Assembly (NCBI GenBank): GCA_014380985.1
Contig: JACMIU010000349.1
Location: 1 to 8,348, forward strand
Direction of reading: 5' to 3'
DNA from: Armatimonadota bacterium
GTDB taxonomy: Bacteria > Armatimonadota > Armatimonadia > Armatimonadales > Armatimonadaceae
Length of the DNA stretch: 8,348 nt
Below are positions 1 to 6,280 of this stretch, one piece after another (the first letter of the stretch is position 1; each line of letters starts with the position of its first letter). The position numbers and the translations under genes were made by a program. The notes under the pieces were generated by a model. It did not search any database, had not been told where the DNA came from, and was given only the letters and a program-made list of their open reading frames with translations.

Positions 1-357
1 GACGTGTTTGAGGGCGAACCAGCGGTAGCGACGCACCACGACTACACGCCGCGCAACTGGATCCTTGACCCCGTTTCGGGCGAATGGCTGGGCGTGATAG
101 ATTTTGAACACGCTTGCTTCGACGTGTGCGTCGCCGATTTCAAGTTGCACCATGACCGTTATTTTGCGGAACGCCCCGACTTGCGCGACGCCTTTTTCGC
201 GGGTTACGGTTCGGTTTTGTCAGAGCGTCAGCAAGCGCAACTACGTCTCATCCATTTGCACCAAGCCGTGAGCGGCGTGGTTTGGGCGAGGGAACATGGC
301 GACGCCGACTTTGCCGCAACCAATGCGGCGATTTTGAGCCGGTTGCGCCGCGAATAA
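1..357 (+). CDS. APH/choline-kinase-type phosphotransferase, C-terminal part (5' end outside window)
   Basis: The reading frame is open to the first base, so the visible part (about 118 residues) is the C-terminal half of a longer protein. It shows the kinase catalytic-loop signature HxDxxxxN (HHDYTPRN, nt 34-57), followed about 15 residues later by VIDFEHA (nt 94-114). The Asp of VIDFEHA is the metal-binding residue that replaces the DFG Asp in the aminoglycoside phosphotransferase/choline kinase family (APH, PF01636). The rest is helical and ends at TAA 355-357. Members transfer the gamma-phosphate of ATP to a small molecule such as an aminoglycoside, choline, homoserine or a sugar; the substrate cannot be read from this fragment and resistance should not be assumed. 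The family call is firm and the function open. The GTG at nt 4 is unlikely to be the real start, because it would leave almost no N-lobe. Confidence 0.8.
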   Translation, partial: DVFEGEPAVATHHDYTPRNWILDPVSGEWLGVIDFEHACFDVCVADFKLHHDRYFAERPDLRDAFFAGYGSVLSERQQAQLRLIHLHQAVSGVVWAREHGDADFAATNAAILSRLRRE

Positions 358-402
358 TGCAAGCATCGCCAACGGAAACCTTTCGTTTGTTTTCGTTTAC
401 GC

Positions 403-432
403 TTGACTTGTTGCGTTTGCGTGTGCTATCCT
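403..432 (+). promoter_or_regulatory. Sigma-70-type promoter of the E1 dehydrogenase gene
   Basis: TTGACT (403-408) and TATCCT (427-432) are separated by 18 nt, and a TGC immediately before the -10 (424-426) gives an extended -10. Transcription would begin near 439, leaving a leader of about 32 nt before ATG 471. No convincing Shine-Dalgarno is seen in that leader (only GAAAGA at 460-465). It lies in the 113-bp gap after the phosphotransferase gene, so the E1 gene is probably transcribed independently. Confidence 0.55.
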
Positions 433-470
433 AACAGGGTAACGACCAACTGTCCGCCGAAAGATACCCT

Positions 471-2947
471 ATGCCAAAAGCCCTGATGATTCGCCCCGAC
501 GAAGTGCGCCGCGCCGGATTCGTTGAATTTGATCCGATTCCCTTGAACCGTTACGCCAAGACGATGGCGGAAGAACTTTCGCACTTTGAACACGCCGACC
601 TGCTCCGCATTTACCGCGATATGGCGATTATCCGCGCTTTCGAGACCATGCTCCACGAGGTGAAAACCCAGCGCGGCTACAAAGGCTTGCCCTATGACCA
701 CCGGGGACCCGCGCACCTTTCTATCGGGCAGGAAGCGTCCGCCGTGGGACAGGCGTTCCTGCTCGGCACGGACGACCATATTTTCGGTTCGCACCGCTCG
801 CACGGCGAGATTCTGGCGAAAGGTTTGTCGGCGATTGAAAAACTGCCCGACGACGAACTCGACCGCACCATGCGCGGTTTTATGAACGGCGTCGCACTAA
901 AGGCGGTGGAATCGGACGCCGACACGTCGTCCATGAAATCGCTCGCCGTGGACTTTCTGCTTTACGGAACCCTCGCGGAAATCTTTGGGCGCGAACCGGC
1001 TTCAACAAAGGGATGGGCGGCTCGATGCACGCCTTCTTCGTGCCGTTCGGCGTCTACCCGAACAATGCGATTGTGGGCGGGTCGGCGGATATTTCGGTCG
1101 GCGCGGCGTTGTTTAAGCGCGTCAACGGCAAGCCGGGAATCGTTATCGCCAACATCGGCGACGCTTCGGCGAACTGCGGGCCGACGTGGGAAGCGTTATG
1201 CTTCGCCACCATGGATCAGTACAAGCACCTATGGGCTGAGTCGGTGCGCGGCGGGCTACCGCTGATCATGAACTTCGTGAATAATTTCTATGGCATGGGG
1301 GGGCAACCGGTCGGCGAAACCGGAGGTTTCGGTGTTTTAGCGCGAATGGGGGCGGGGTTGAACCCCGATCAGTGCCACGCCGAGCGCATTGACGGCTACA
1401 ATCCGCTCGCCGTGATTGACGCCGTGCGCCGCAAGCGCGACCTGCTTCTGCGCGGCGACGGTCCCGTGTTGCTGGACACGATCACCTACCGGTATTCGGG
1501 ACATTCGCCGTCGGATGCGTCGTCGTACCGCGAGAAAACCGAGATCGAGCAGTGGCAACAAGCCGATTCGCTCCTCGCCTACAAAAACGAACTGCTGAAA
1601 AACAGCGTGGCAACCAACGCCAAACTGGACGCCCTGTACGAAACGATTGACGCCATGGTTTTGCGGGCGTACACAAAAGCGATTGACCTTGACGTTTCGC
1701 CCCGCGCCGACCTGTACGTTTCCGCCAATCTGCTGGAAACCACCATGTTTAGCAACGGGCGCGTGGAATCGTTCGACCCGGAGCGGACACCGGATGTTCT
1801 CTTACCGCTTGCGGAGAACCCGCGCACAATCTCGCTTGCCGCACGGTCGCGGTCGGGCTTGGGCGCGGACGGCGAAACTCTCCCGAAAGGTCGCTGTATC
1901 GGAATGCGCGACGCGCTTTTCGAGGCGATTCTGCCGCGCTTCTACGAGGACGCTACCCTTGTCGCCTACGGCGAGGAGAACCGCGATTGGGGCGGGGCGT
2001 TCGCGGTCTATCGCGGCATGACCGAAGCGTTGCCGTATCACCGGCTGTTCAACTCGCCGATTTCCGAGGCGGCGATTGTCGGCACGGCGGTCGGCTACGC
2101 CTTAGCCGGAGGTCGCCCGCTGGTCGAACTAATGTACTGCGACTTTATGGGACGCGCCGGGGATGAGATTTTCAATCAGTTGGCGAAGTGGCAGTCCATG
2201 AGCGGCGGCGAACTGGCGATGCCGGTGGTGCTTCGCGTGTCGGTCGGCTCGAAATACGGGGCGCAACACTCGCAAGATTGGTCGGCATTGGTCGCGCACA
2301 TCCCCGGTCTCAAAGTCGTGTTTCCGGCGACACCCTACGACGCGAAGGGCTTGATGGCGTCCGCATTAGTCGGAACCGACCCGGTGGTTTTCTTTGAATC
2401 CCAACGGCTCTACGATATGCCGGAACTGTTTCGGGGGGCGGAAGGCGTCCCCGAAAAGCGATACGAAATCCCGATAGGTGAACCCGACATCAAGAAAGCC
2501 GGTACGGATTTGACGATACTCACGGTGGGCGCGACGCTCTACCGCGCCCTTGATGCCGCGAGCATTCTGGAATCGCAGTACGGCGTGTCGGTCGAGGTGA
2601 TTGATGCGCGTTCGCTCGTGCCGTTCAACTACGCCCCGGTGATCGAATCGGTGAAAAAGACCGGCAAGATCCTGCTCGCGTCCGACGCTTCGGAGCGGGG
2701 GAGCGTACTGCAAACGTTCGCGGCAACAATCAGCACGTTAGCGTTCGATTACTTAGACGCGCCCCCTGTGGTAATCGGCGCACGGAACTGGATTACCCCG
2801 CCCGACGAAATCGAGGAAGCGTTCTTTCCCTTCCCGGCGGATATTCTGGACGCGGTAAACGCGCACCTGACGCCGCTCGCCGGTTACGAAGAAAAGCGAC
2901 CGTGCAACGCGGAAGAGTTGGTGCGCCGGGCGCGTTTAGGCGTGTAA
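471..2947 (+). CDS. Fused E1 alpha-beta subunit of a thiamine-diphosphate 2-oxoacid dehydrogenase, interrupted by a frameshift
   Basis: E1 decarboxylates a 2-oxoacid on ThDP and passes the acyl group to the lipoyl arm of E2. The alpha half has HLSIGQEA (residues 82-89) and SHRSHG (107-112). After the frame change it has GGSMH (183-187), a GDA...NN ThDP motif (230-272) and YRYSGHSPSD (340-349). The beta half starts near MRD 479 and has GEEN (501-504), NSPISEAAIVG (528-538), GAQHSQ (597-602) and HIPGLKVVFPATPYDAKG (610-627), then a transketolase-C domain (about 680-806). Reading needs one extra base after GAA 993-995: the first frame carries E1-alpha sequence to GRE, and the next frame continues TGFNKGMGGSMH. 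The restored length is 825 aa. In the listed sequence the first frame runs on as unrelated Arg/Ser-rich residues to a stop at 1265, and the second has its first ATG at 1013. Substrate (pyruvate, branched-chain or acetoin) is undetermined, and no E2 or E3 gene is in the window. Confidence 0.85.
990..1001 (+). other. Site of single-base deletion/frameshift inside the E1 gene
   Basis: Upstream, the frame of ATG 471 reads ...EIFGRE, ending with GAA 993-995. Downstream, the frame shifted by one reads TGFNKGMGGSMH, which is the normal continuation of E1-alpha (GR-x-TG...GGSMH). One additional A between 995 and 996 (GAA-ACC-GGC) would restore a single ORF. The site is not a long homopolymer and has no slippery heptamer, so a sequencing or assembly error or a real inactivating deletion is likelier than programmed frameshifting. 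Both flanking coding segments look intact, which favours an error or a very recent mutation. Confidence 0.8.
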
Positions 2948-3017
2948 CCGGCAAGCCCGAAGAAGGTCAATACGTCGTCCGCAGTGTGTTGCCGTACATC
3001 ACTGGCAAGGAGAAGGC

Positions 3018-3051
3018 GGGGTATTCTACTCAACGGAGAGTGGAATACCCC
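3018..3051. terminator. Hairpin between convergent genes, probable bidirectional terminator
   Basis: A left arm GGGGTATTCTACT (3018-3030) pairs with a right arm AGTGGAATACCCC (3039-3051) around an 8-nt loop. This gives a 13-bp stem with a single G-U type mismatch. It sits between the E1 stop (2947) and the osmC stop (3062, reading leftward), where a shared terminator is expected. Neither side has a run of T, so it is a canonical intrinsic terminator only in its stem. Hairpin-only termination, 3'-end stabilisation or transcript-collision control are alternatives. Confidence 0.6.
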
Positions 3052-3061
3052 TGCACATGAC

Positions 3062-3490
3062 TTATTTCGATAGCGTCGTCGTCAGCGTGATTTCCACGGC
3101 GGATAACGCTTTGCTCACCGGACAGTTCACTTTCGCCGATTGCGCGAGCGACTCAAACTCGTCCGCTGAAATACCGGGAACGTCGCCGGTCGTGGCAAGC
3201 TCGATCTTGCCGATGGCGAAGCCACCGTCCACCGGTCCGAAGTGAACCTTCGCCGACGTTTGCACCGAGTTTGCTGGGTAGCCCGCATGTTCCAGCATCG
3301 CGGAAAACTGCATCGAGTAGCAACCGGCGTGTGCCGCCGCGATTAATTCTTCCGGGTTGGTTCCCGTCGTGCCATCGCCCATGCGCGAGTTGAACGAAAA
3401 CTGCCCGTCCACCGCGCCCGTACCGGTTTTCATATGACCCGTGCCATCTTTAAGTCCGCCGTTCCATTCGGCGTTCGCTGTTCGTATCAT
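3062..3490 (-). CDS. osmC: OsmC-family peroxidase (organic hydroperoxide detoxification)
   Basis: The 142-residue protein matches the usual OsmC length. It has the two redox cysteines in their family contexts: AHAGCYSM (Cys57, peroxidatic) and VNCPVSKAL (Cys123, resolving). The preceding NPEELIAAAHAGC and Arg36 in FNSRMGDG supply the active-site Glu and Arg. OsmC enzymes are cytosolic Cys-based peroxidases that reduce organic hydroperoxides and, in studied members, are regenerated by lipoylated proteins and dihydrolipoamide dehydrogenase. ATG at 3490 is preceded by a purine-rich Shine-Dalgarno-like AAGGAAAGG, unlike the leaderless neighbours. A TACTAT box (3548-3543) could be its -10, with no good -35. 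The gene is convergent with the E1 gene and divergent from the cyclophilin operon. Discriminating OsmC from the YhfA or SACOL1771-like subgroup needs a phylogeny. Confidence 0.9.
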   Translation of the reverse strand: MIRTANAEWNGGLKDGTGHMKTGTGAVDGQFSFNSRMGDGTTGTNPEELIAAAHAGCYSMQFSAMLEHAGYPANSVQTSAKVHFGPVDGGFAIGKIELATTGDVPGISADEFESLAQSAKVNCPVSKALSAVEITLTTTLSK

Positions 3491-3499
3491 CGTAAAGTA

Positions 3500-3508
3500 C
3501 CTTTCCTT
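3500..3508 (-). promoter_or_regulatory. Ribosome binding site of osmC
   Basis: On the minus strand AAGGAAAGG ends 9 nt before ATG 3490. It supports that start codon and is the only clear Shine-Dalgarno-like sequence in front of a gene in this window. Confidence 0.6.
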
Positions 3509-3617
3509 CGTGGAATCGCCGCTACCCGGCGTTCCGCTTCTAATAGTACCCTAAGAACGAAGTGTTCCCCTCCGCGATTTTACCTGCCCAACAAACCGGC
3601 GGATGTATCCACGCGAA

Positions 3618-3646
3618 TTGCAACCGCGCCGTATATCGCTTACAAT
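3618..3646 (+). promoter_or_regulatory. Promoter of the cyclophilin operon, leaderless geometry
   Basis: TTGCAA (3618-3623), a 17-nt spacer and TACAAT (3641-3646) are followed by 6 nt and then GTG 3653. The expected transcription start falls on the G of the start codon itself, so the mRNA is predicted to be leaderless. No Shine-Dalgarno exists before GTG 3653. Confidence 0.6.
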
Positions 3647-3652
3647 AAGCGC

Positions 3653-4210
3653 GTGATAAAACCATTACTCCGCCTTGCCGCCGCGCTTGTTTGTGTCGTG
3701 CTTCCTCTTGTCGCCCGCGCACAGCAACCCGCGCCGTCAGCAAAACCCGCCGCGAAACCCGCGCCGATTGTGACGATGCAAACCACAAAGGGAACGATTG
3801 TGTTCAAACTTTATCCCGACGTGACGCCGATTACTTCCGCCAACTTCATTAAGTTGGTCGCCAAAAAGTTTTACGACGGATTGACCTTTCACCGTGTCGA
3901 GCCCGGTTTCGTGATTCAAGGCGGGGATCCCAAAGGGAACGGTACGGGCGGACCCGGCTATGCGATTAAAAACGAGGACAACAAAACGCTCCGGCACAAT
4001 CGCGGCGCGGTGGCGATGGCGAACTCCGGCACGGATACCGCCGGTTCGCAATTCTACATCGTGATTACCAAGCCTGCGTCGTTCTTGGATGAAAAGGCGG
4101 GCAGTGTCAACAAGTACACGATTTTCGGGCAGGTGATTTCGGGTCAGGATGTTGCCGAAAAAATCACGGTCGGCGACAAGATGACCAAGGTAACGATAAA
4201 AAATCCATGA
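3653..4210 (+). CDS. Exported cyclophilin-type peptidyl-prolyl cis-trans isomerase
   Basis: The start is GTG 3653, chosen because it gives a 185-residue protein opening with a textbook signal peptide: a basic start, hydrophobic core LAAALVCVVLPLV and ARA|Q cleavage after about residue 23. A longer in-frame start at 3434 would run into osmC. After a short Ala/Pro/Lys linker comes one cyclophilin domain (about 39-183) with FHR (79-81), PGFVIQGGDP (84-93), GNGTGGPGY (95-103) and MANSGTDTAGSQFYI (122-136). These contain the catalytic Arg and the Phe/Gln/Met substrate-pocket residues; the cyclosporin-contact Trp of eukaryotic enzymes is absent, as is usual in bacteria. It should catalyse Xaa-Pro isomerisation of proteins in the periplasm. 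Its stop overlaps the next gene's start (ATGA), so the two form an operon. No lipobox Cys is seen at the cleavage site. Confidence 0.92.
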   Translation: MIKPLLRLAAALVCVVLPLVARAQQPAPSAKPAAKPAPIVTMQTTKGTIVFKLYPDVTPITSANFIKLVAKKFYDGLTFHRVEPGFVIQGGDPKGNGTGGPGYAIKNEDNKTLRHNRGAVAMANSGTDTAGSQFYIVITKPASFLDEKAGSVNKYTIFGQVISGQDVAEKITVGDKMTKVTIKNP

Positions 4211-5115
4211 GAATAACTATCGCTGTTTTATGTGCGACTTTCGCGCTTTGCGGCACGGCTTGGGCGCAGGACGCCCCCGCCCCGGCTCCCGCGCCTCCCG
4301 TGGCAACGAAAGATGCCAAACCGGTAACGCGCCCGACGGTGACAATCGTTACCGCGAAGGGCAGTATCGTGATCGAGTTGTACCCGGAAGACGCCCCCGG
4401 CACGGTACAAAACTTCGTGACGCTGGCGAAAAAAGGTTTCTACGACGGATTGACCTTCCACCGCATCGTTCCCGGTTTCGTCGCTCAAGGCGGCGACCCC
4501 CAAGGCAACGGCACGGGCGGACCCGGCTACAACATCAAGAGCGAAAACAACCGCGTTTTGAAGCATAATGTGGGCGCGGTAGCGATGGCGAACTCCGGGC
4601 GCGATACGGCGGGGTCGCAGTTCTACATCGTGATCACGAAGCCCGCGCCGTTCCTCGACGAAAAGTTCGGCGACGGCGTGAACAAATACACGTTGTTCGG
4701 CAAGGTTGTTTTGGGGCAGGAAGTTGCCGAAAATCTCGCGGTGGGCGACCGGATGACGAAAGTCACCGTGGTCGAACCGCTTCCCGGTGCGGGCGCGGCG
4801 ATTCCGGCGTCCACCGAGCCGAAAGTAAGCCGTCTCGCCGAGCCGACGCTACAGATTCCTGTTATCGTGCCGTATCTCGATAAACCCGTGGTTCCCAAGA
4901 ATATCAAGCCGAAAATCAAGGTTTCCGTAAGCGATACCGGAAGCGTGTCGAAAGTGAACCTGTTGACGAAAACCGGCGTCGCCGAACTCGATACGGCGGT
5001 GACAAACGCTCTCAAGAAGTGGCAATGGTCGCCCGCGATGAAGAACGGTAAAGCGGTCGCGTCCGACCGAACGTTCCTATACGACATCGTTTCCCGCTCG
5101 ATGCGCTACGAATAG
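4207..5115 (+). CDS. Exported cyclophilin fused to a TonB C-terminal-like domain
   Basis: This 302-residue protein begins with a signal peptide (residues 1-20, cleavage at AWA|Q) and a Pro/Ala-rich linker. The cyclophilin domain (about 43-190) carries FHR (84-86), PGFVAQGGDP (89-98) and MANSGRDTAGSQFYI (127-141), and is closely similar to its upstream neighbour. After a linker (about 191-214), residues about 215-295 read like a TonB_C domain. The features are a PVVP entry, IKVSVSDTGSVSKVNLLTKTG, then the hallmark ELDTAVTNALKKWQWSPAMKNGKAV and a final beta strand. TonB_C normally contacts TonB boxes of outer-membrane receptors; here there is no uncleaved N-terminal anchor, so energy transduction is doubtful and a binding or targeting role is inferred. 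ATG 4207 overlaps the previous stop and the nearest AGG is 16 nt away, so translational coupling is likely. Confidence 0.88.
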   Translation: MRITIAVLCATFALCGTAWAQDAPAPAPAPPVATKDAKPVTRPTVTIVTAKGSIVIELYPEDAPGTVQNFVTLAKKGFYDGLTFHRIVPGFVAQGGDPQGNGTGGPGYNIKSENNRVLKHNVGAVAMANSGRDTAGSQFYIVITKPAPFLDEKFGDGVNKYTLFGKVVLGQEVAENLAVGDRMTKVTVVEPLPGAGAAIPASTEPKVSRLAEPTLQIPVIVPYLDKPVVPKNIKPKIKVSVSDTGSVSKVNLLTKTGVAELDTAVTNALKKWQWSPAMKNGKAVASDRTFLYDIVSRSMRYE

Positions 5116-5136
5116 CCCTTCGTATATTTGGGCGGG

Positions 5137-5165
5137 TTGACGGAACTTCGCGTATGTTGTACAAT
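5137..5165 (+). promoter_or_regulatory. Promoter of the PARG-like gene, leaderless geometry
   Basis: TTGACG (5137-5142), a 17-nt spacer and TACAAT (5160-5165) are followed by only 5 nt before ATG 5171. The predicted transcription start coincides with the start codon, and no Shine-Dalgarno is present. The -35 matches consensus at five of six bases. Confidence 0.65.
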
Positions 5166-5170
5166 TACAT

Positions 5171-6061
5171 ATGACGAAAATTATAGTTATGCCTGTCGCC
5201 GATAGTGACGCACTCGCCCGCACCAATCAAGACTACCTGCTCATCAGTCGGCAAACCGGGCGCGATCTCGGACGTGAAGCTGTGAGCATCGGTGAACGCG
5301 GCAAGTACACCGTCGGCGAACAGGAAATAAGTATCGCGGATGCCGTGGATAACAGCATGACGCATACCGTGTCGCTCCCGCCCGATGCCGCGTTTCCCGC
5401 ACCGCCCGATACCGCGCCCGCCGAAACGCTCACCGTGTCCGTCGCCAACGAAACGTCGCTGTCGGCGGCGAAGCGACTTCTTGACGCCGGGAAACGTCCG
5501 CTCGTGCTGAACTTCGCCAACGCTGTAGAACCGGGCGGCGGCTTTCTGTCCGGCTCTACCGCACAGGAAGAGTACCTGTGCCGCTCGTCGGGTCTTTATG
5601 AGACCATCCGGCACGACAAGATGTATGCGTTCCACAAAGCGATGGGCAGGGATTCGTTTCTCGCGTCGGAATGGGCGATTTTGTCGCCGGACGTGCCGGT
5701 GTTTCGCGGCGACAACGGCGCGTTTTTGCCCGAACCGTACCCGGTTTCGGTGCTGACGTGCGCCGCGCCGGTGGCGCGGGAAGTGGGCTTGAAAACAGCG
5801 ACCGAAGCAATGGAAACGCGCATTGACCGTGTGCTGGCTATCGCCCGCGCTTACGGCTACCGCTCGCTGGTGCTGGGCGCGTGGGGATGCGGCGCGTTCC
5901 ACAACGACCCGGTGGCAATCGCCGCGTTTTTTCGGGACGCGCTCACGGGCGACTACTTAGGCGCGTTCGAGAACTGCGTTTTCGCCATCACCGATTGGTC
6001 GCCGGAACGCCGCTACCTTGCGCCGTTCGGGAACGCCTTTGCCGAAGTTGCGGTAAAATAG
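5171..6061 (+). CDS. Bacterial-type poly(ADP-ribose) glycohydrolase (TIGR02452/DUF2263 macrodomain protein)
   Basis: The 296-residue protein carries the PARG signature GGG-x(6-8)-QEE: GGG at 122-124, seven residues, then QEE at 132-134. The following YLCRSSGLYETI is also typical of the TIGR02452 family. LNFANAVEPGGGF is the ADP-ribose-binding loop, and the late loop VLGAWGCGAFHNDP (234-247) is the second macrodomain phosphate-binding element. The last Glu of QEE is the catalytic residue in characterised bacterial PARGs. Such enzymes cut ribose-ribose bonds of poly(ADP-ribose) in the cytosol; in bacteria without a PARP they may act on other ADP-ribosyl substrates. The N-terminal helical region with RGKY (43-46) matches the family's accessory part. 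It has its own leaderless-type promoter, and a small membrane protein gene starts 5 nt after its TAG stop. The family call is strong; the natural substrate is unknown. Confidence 0.88.
   Translation: MTKIIVMPVADSDALARTNQDYLLISRQTGRDLGREAVSIGERGKYTVGEQEISIADAVDNSMTHTVSLPPDAAFPAPPDTAPAETLTVSVANETSLSAAKRLLDAGKRPLVLNFANAVEPGGGFLSGSTAQEEYLCRSSGLYETIRHDKMYAFHKAMGRDSFLASEWAILSPDVPVFRGDNGAFLPEPYPVSVLTCAAPVAREVGLKTATEAMETRIDRVLAIARAYGYRSLVLGAWGCGAFHNDPVAIAAFFRDALTGDYLGAFENCVFAITDWSPERRYLAPFGNAFAEVAVK
6054..6059 (+). promoter_or_regulatory. Possible -10 element for the small Cys-rich membrane protein gene
   Basis: TAAAAT overlaps the end of the PARG-like gene and lies 7 nt before ATG 6067, repeating the spacing seen at other starts in the window. 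No -35 is recognisable at 16-18 nt upstream (GAACGC there), so co-transcription with the PARG gene is an equally good explanation. Confidence 0.3.
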
Positions 6062-6066
6062 ACGTT

Positions 6067-6267
6067 ATGGACGCACAGCAAATCATCACGCTCGGAATCG
6101 TCGCGGTCGCCGCGTCGTTCCTCGGCAAATCCTTGTGGAAATCGGCGCAGGGCGCGGGTTGCGACGGATGCGCGGGCGCGTGCGGCAAACCGGTCGCAAA
6201 CAAGAACGTTCGCCCCGCGCCGCAAGGAACGCCGCTCATCGCGCTATCGGTACGCCCGAAGCGTTAA
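6067..6267 (+). CDS. Small Cys-motif membrane protein, FeoB-associated-like
   Basis: A 66-residue protein. Residues about 6-22 (IITLGIVAVAASFLGKS) form one N-terminal membrane segment, followed by a Gly-rich stretch with CDGCAGAC, a CxxCxxxC cluster near residues 32-39, and a basic Pro-containing tail. This layout resembles the FeoB-associated Cys-rich membrane proteins (PF12669-type), which are small and often sit near ferrous iron transport genes. No feoA or feoB is in the window, so the iron link is only by resemblance. The start is ATG 6067: the frame is open further upstream, but that part overlaps the PARG-like gene and gives Arg-rich non-protein-like sequence. Spacing of 5 nt suggests an operon with the PARG gene. 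The Cys cluster could bind a metal or cycle as a redox site; neither is shown. Confidence 0.7.
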   Translation: MDAQQIITLGIVAVAASFLGKSLWKSAQGAGCDGCAGACGKPVANKNVRPAPQGTPLIALSVRPKR

Positions 6268-6280
6268 ACGGGGGCAATCT

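Noticed and set aside
1..357. Antibiotic-resistance phosphotransferase
   Set aside because: The kinase motifs fit the whole APH/choline-kinase superfamily; nothing visible indicates an aminoglycoside substrate, and no mobile element adjoins it.
426..803. Long minus-strand open frame opposite the E1 gene
   Set aside because: It is antisense to strongly conserved E1 sequence, has no recognisable domain, and fits the GC-rich shadow-frame effect.
990..1001. Programmed ribosomal frameshifting in the E1 gene
   Set aside because: No slippery heptamer, no obvious downstream pseudoknot, and E1 enzymes are not known to use recoding.
996..1265. Continuation of the first E1 frame to the stop at 1265 as a genuine C-terminus
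   Set aside because: After GRE the residues become Arg/Ser/Cys-rich with no E1 similarity, while the true continuation is in the adjacent frame.
3434..3652. Upstream extension of the first cyclophilin to an in-frame ATG at 3434
   Set aside because: It would overlap the start of the divergent osmC gene and put about 73 non-conserved residues before a clear signal peptide; GTG 3653 has a promoter at leaderless spacing.
5881..6066. Upstream extension of the small Cys-motif protein in its open frame
   Set aside because: The added part overlaps the conserved end of the PARG-like gene and is Arg-rich; ATG 6067 gives a normal membrane segment at the N-terminus.
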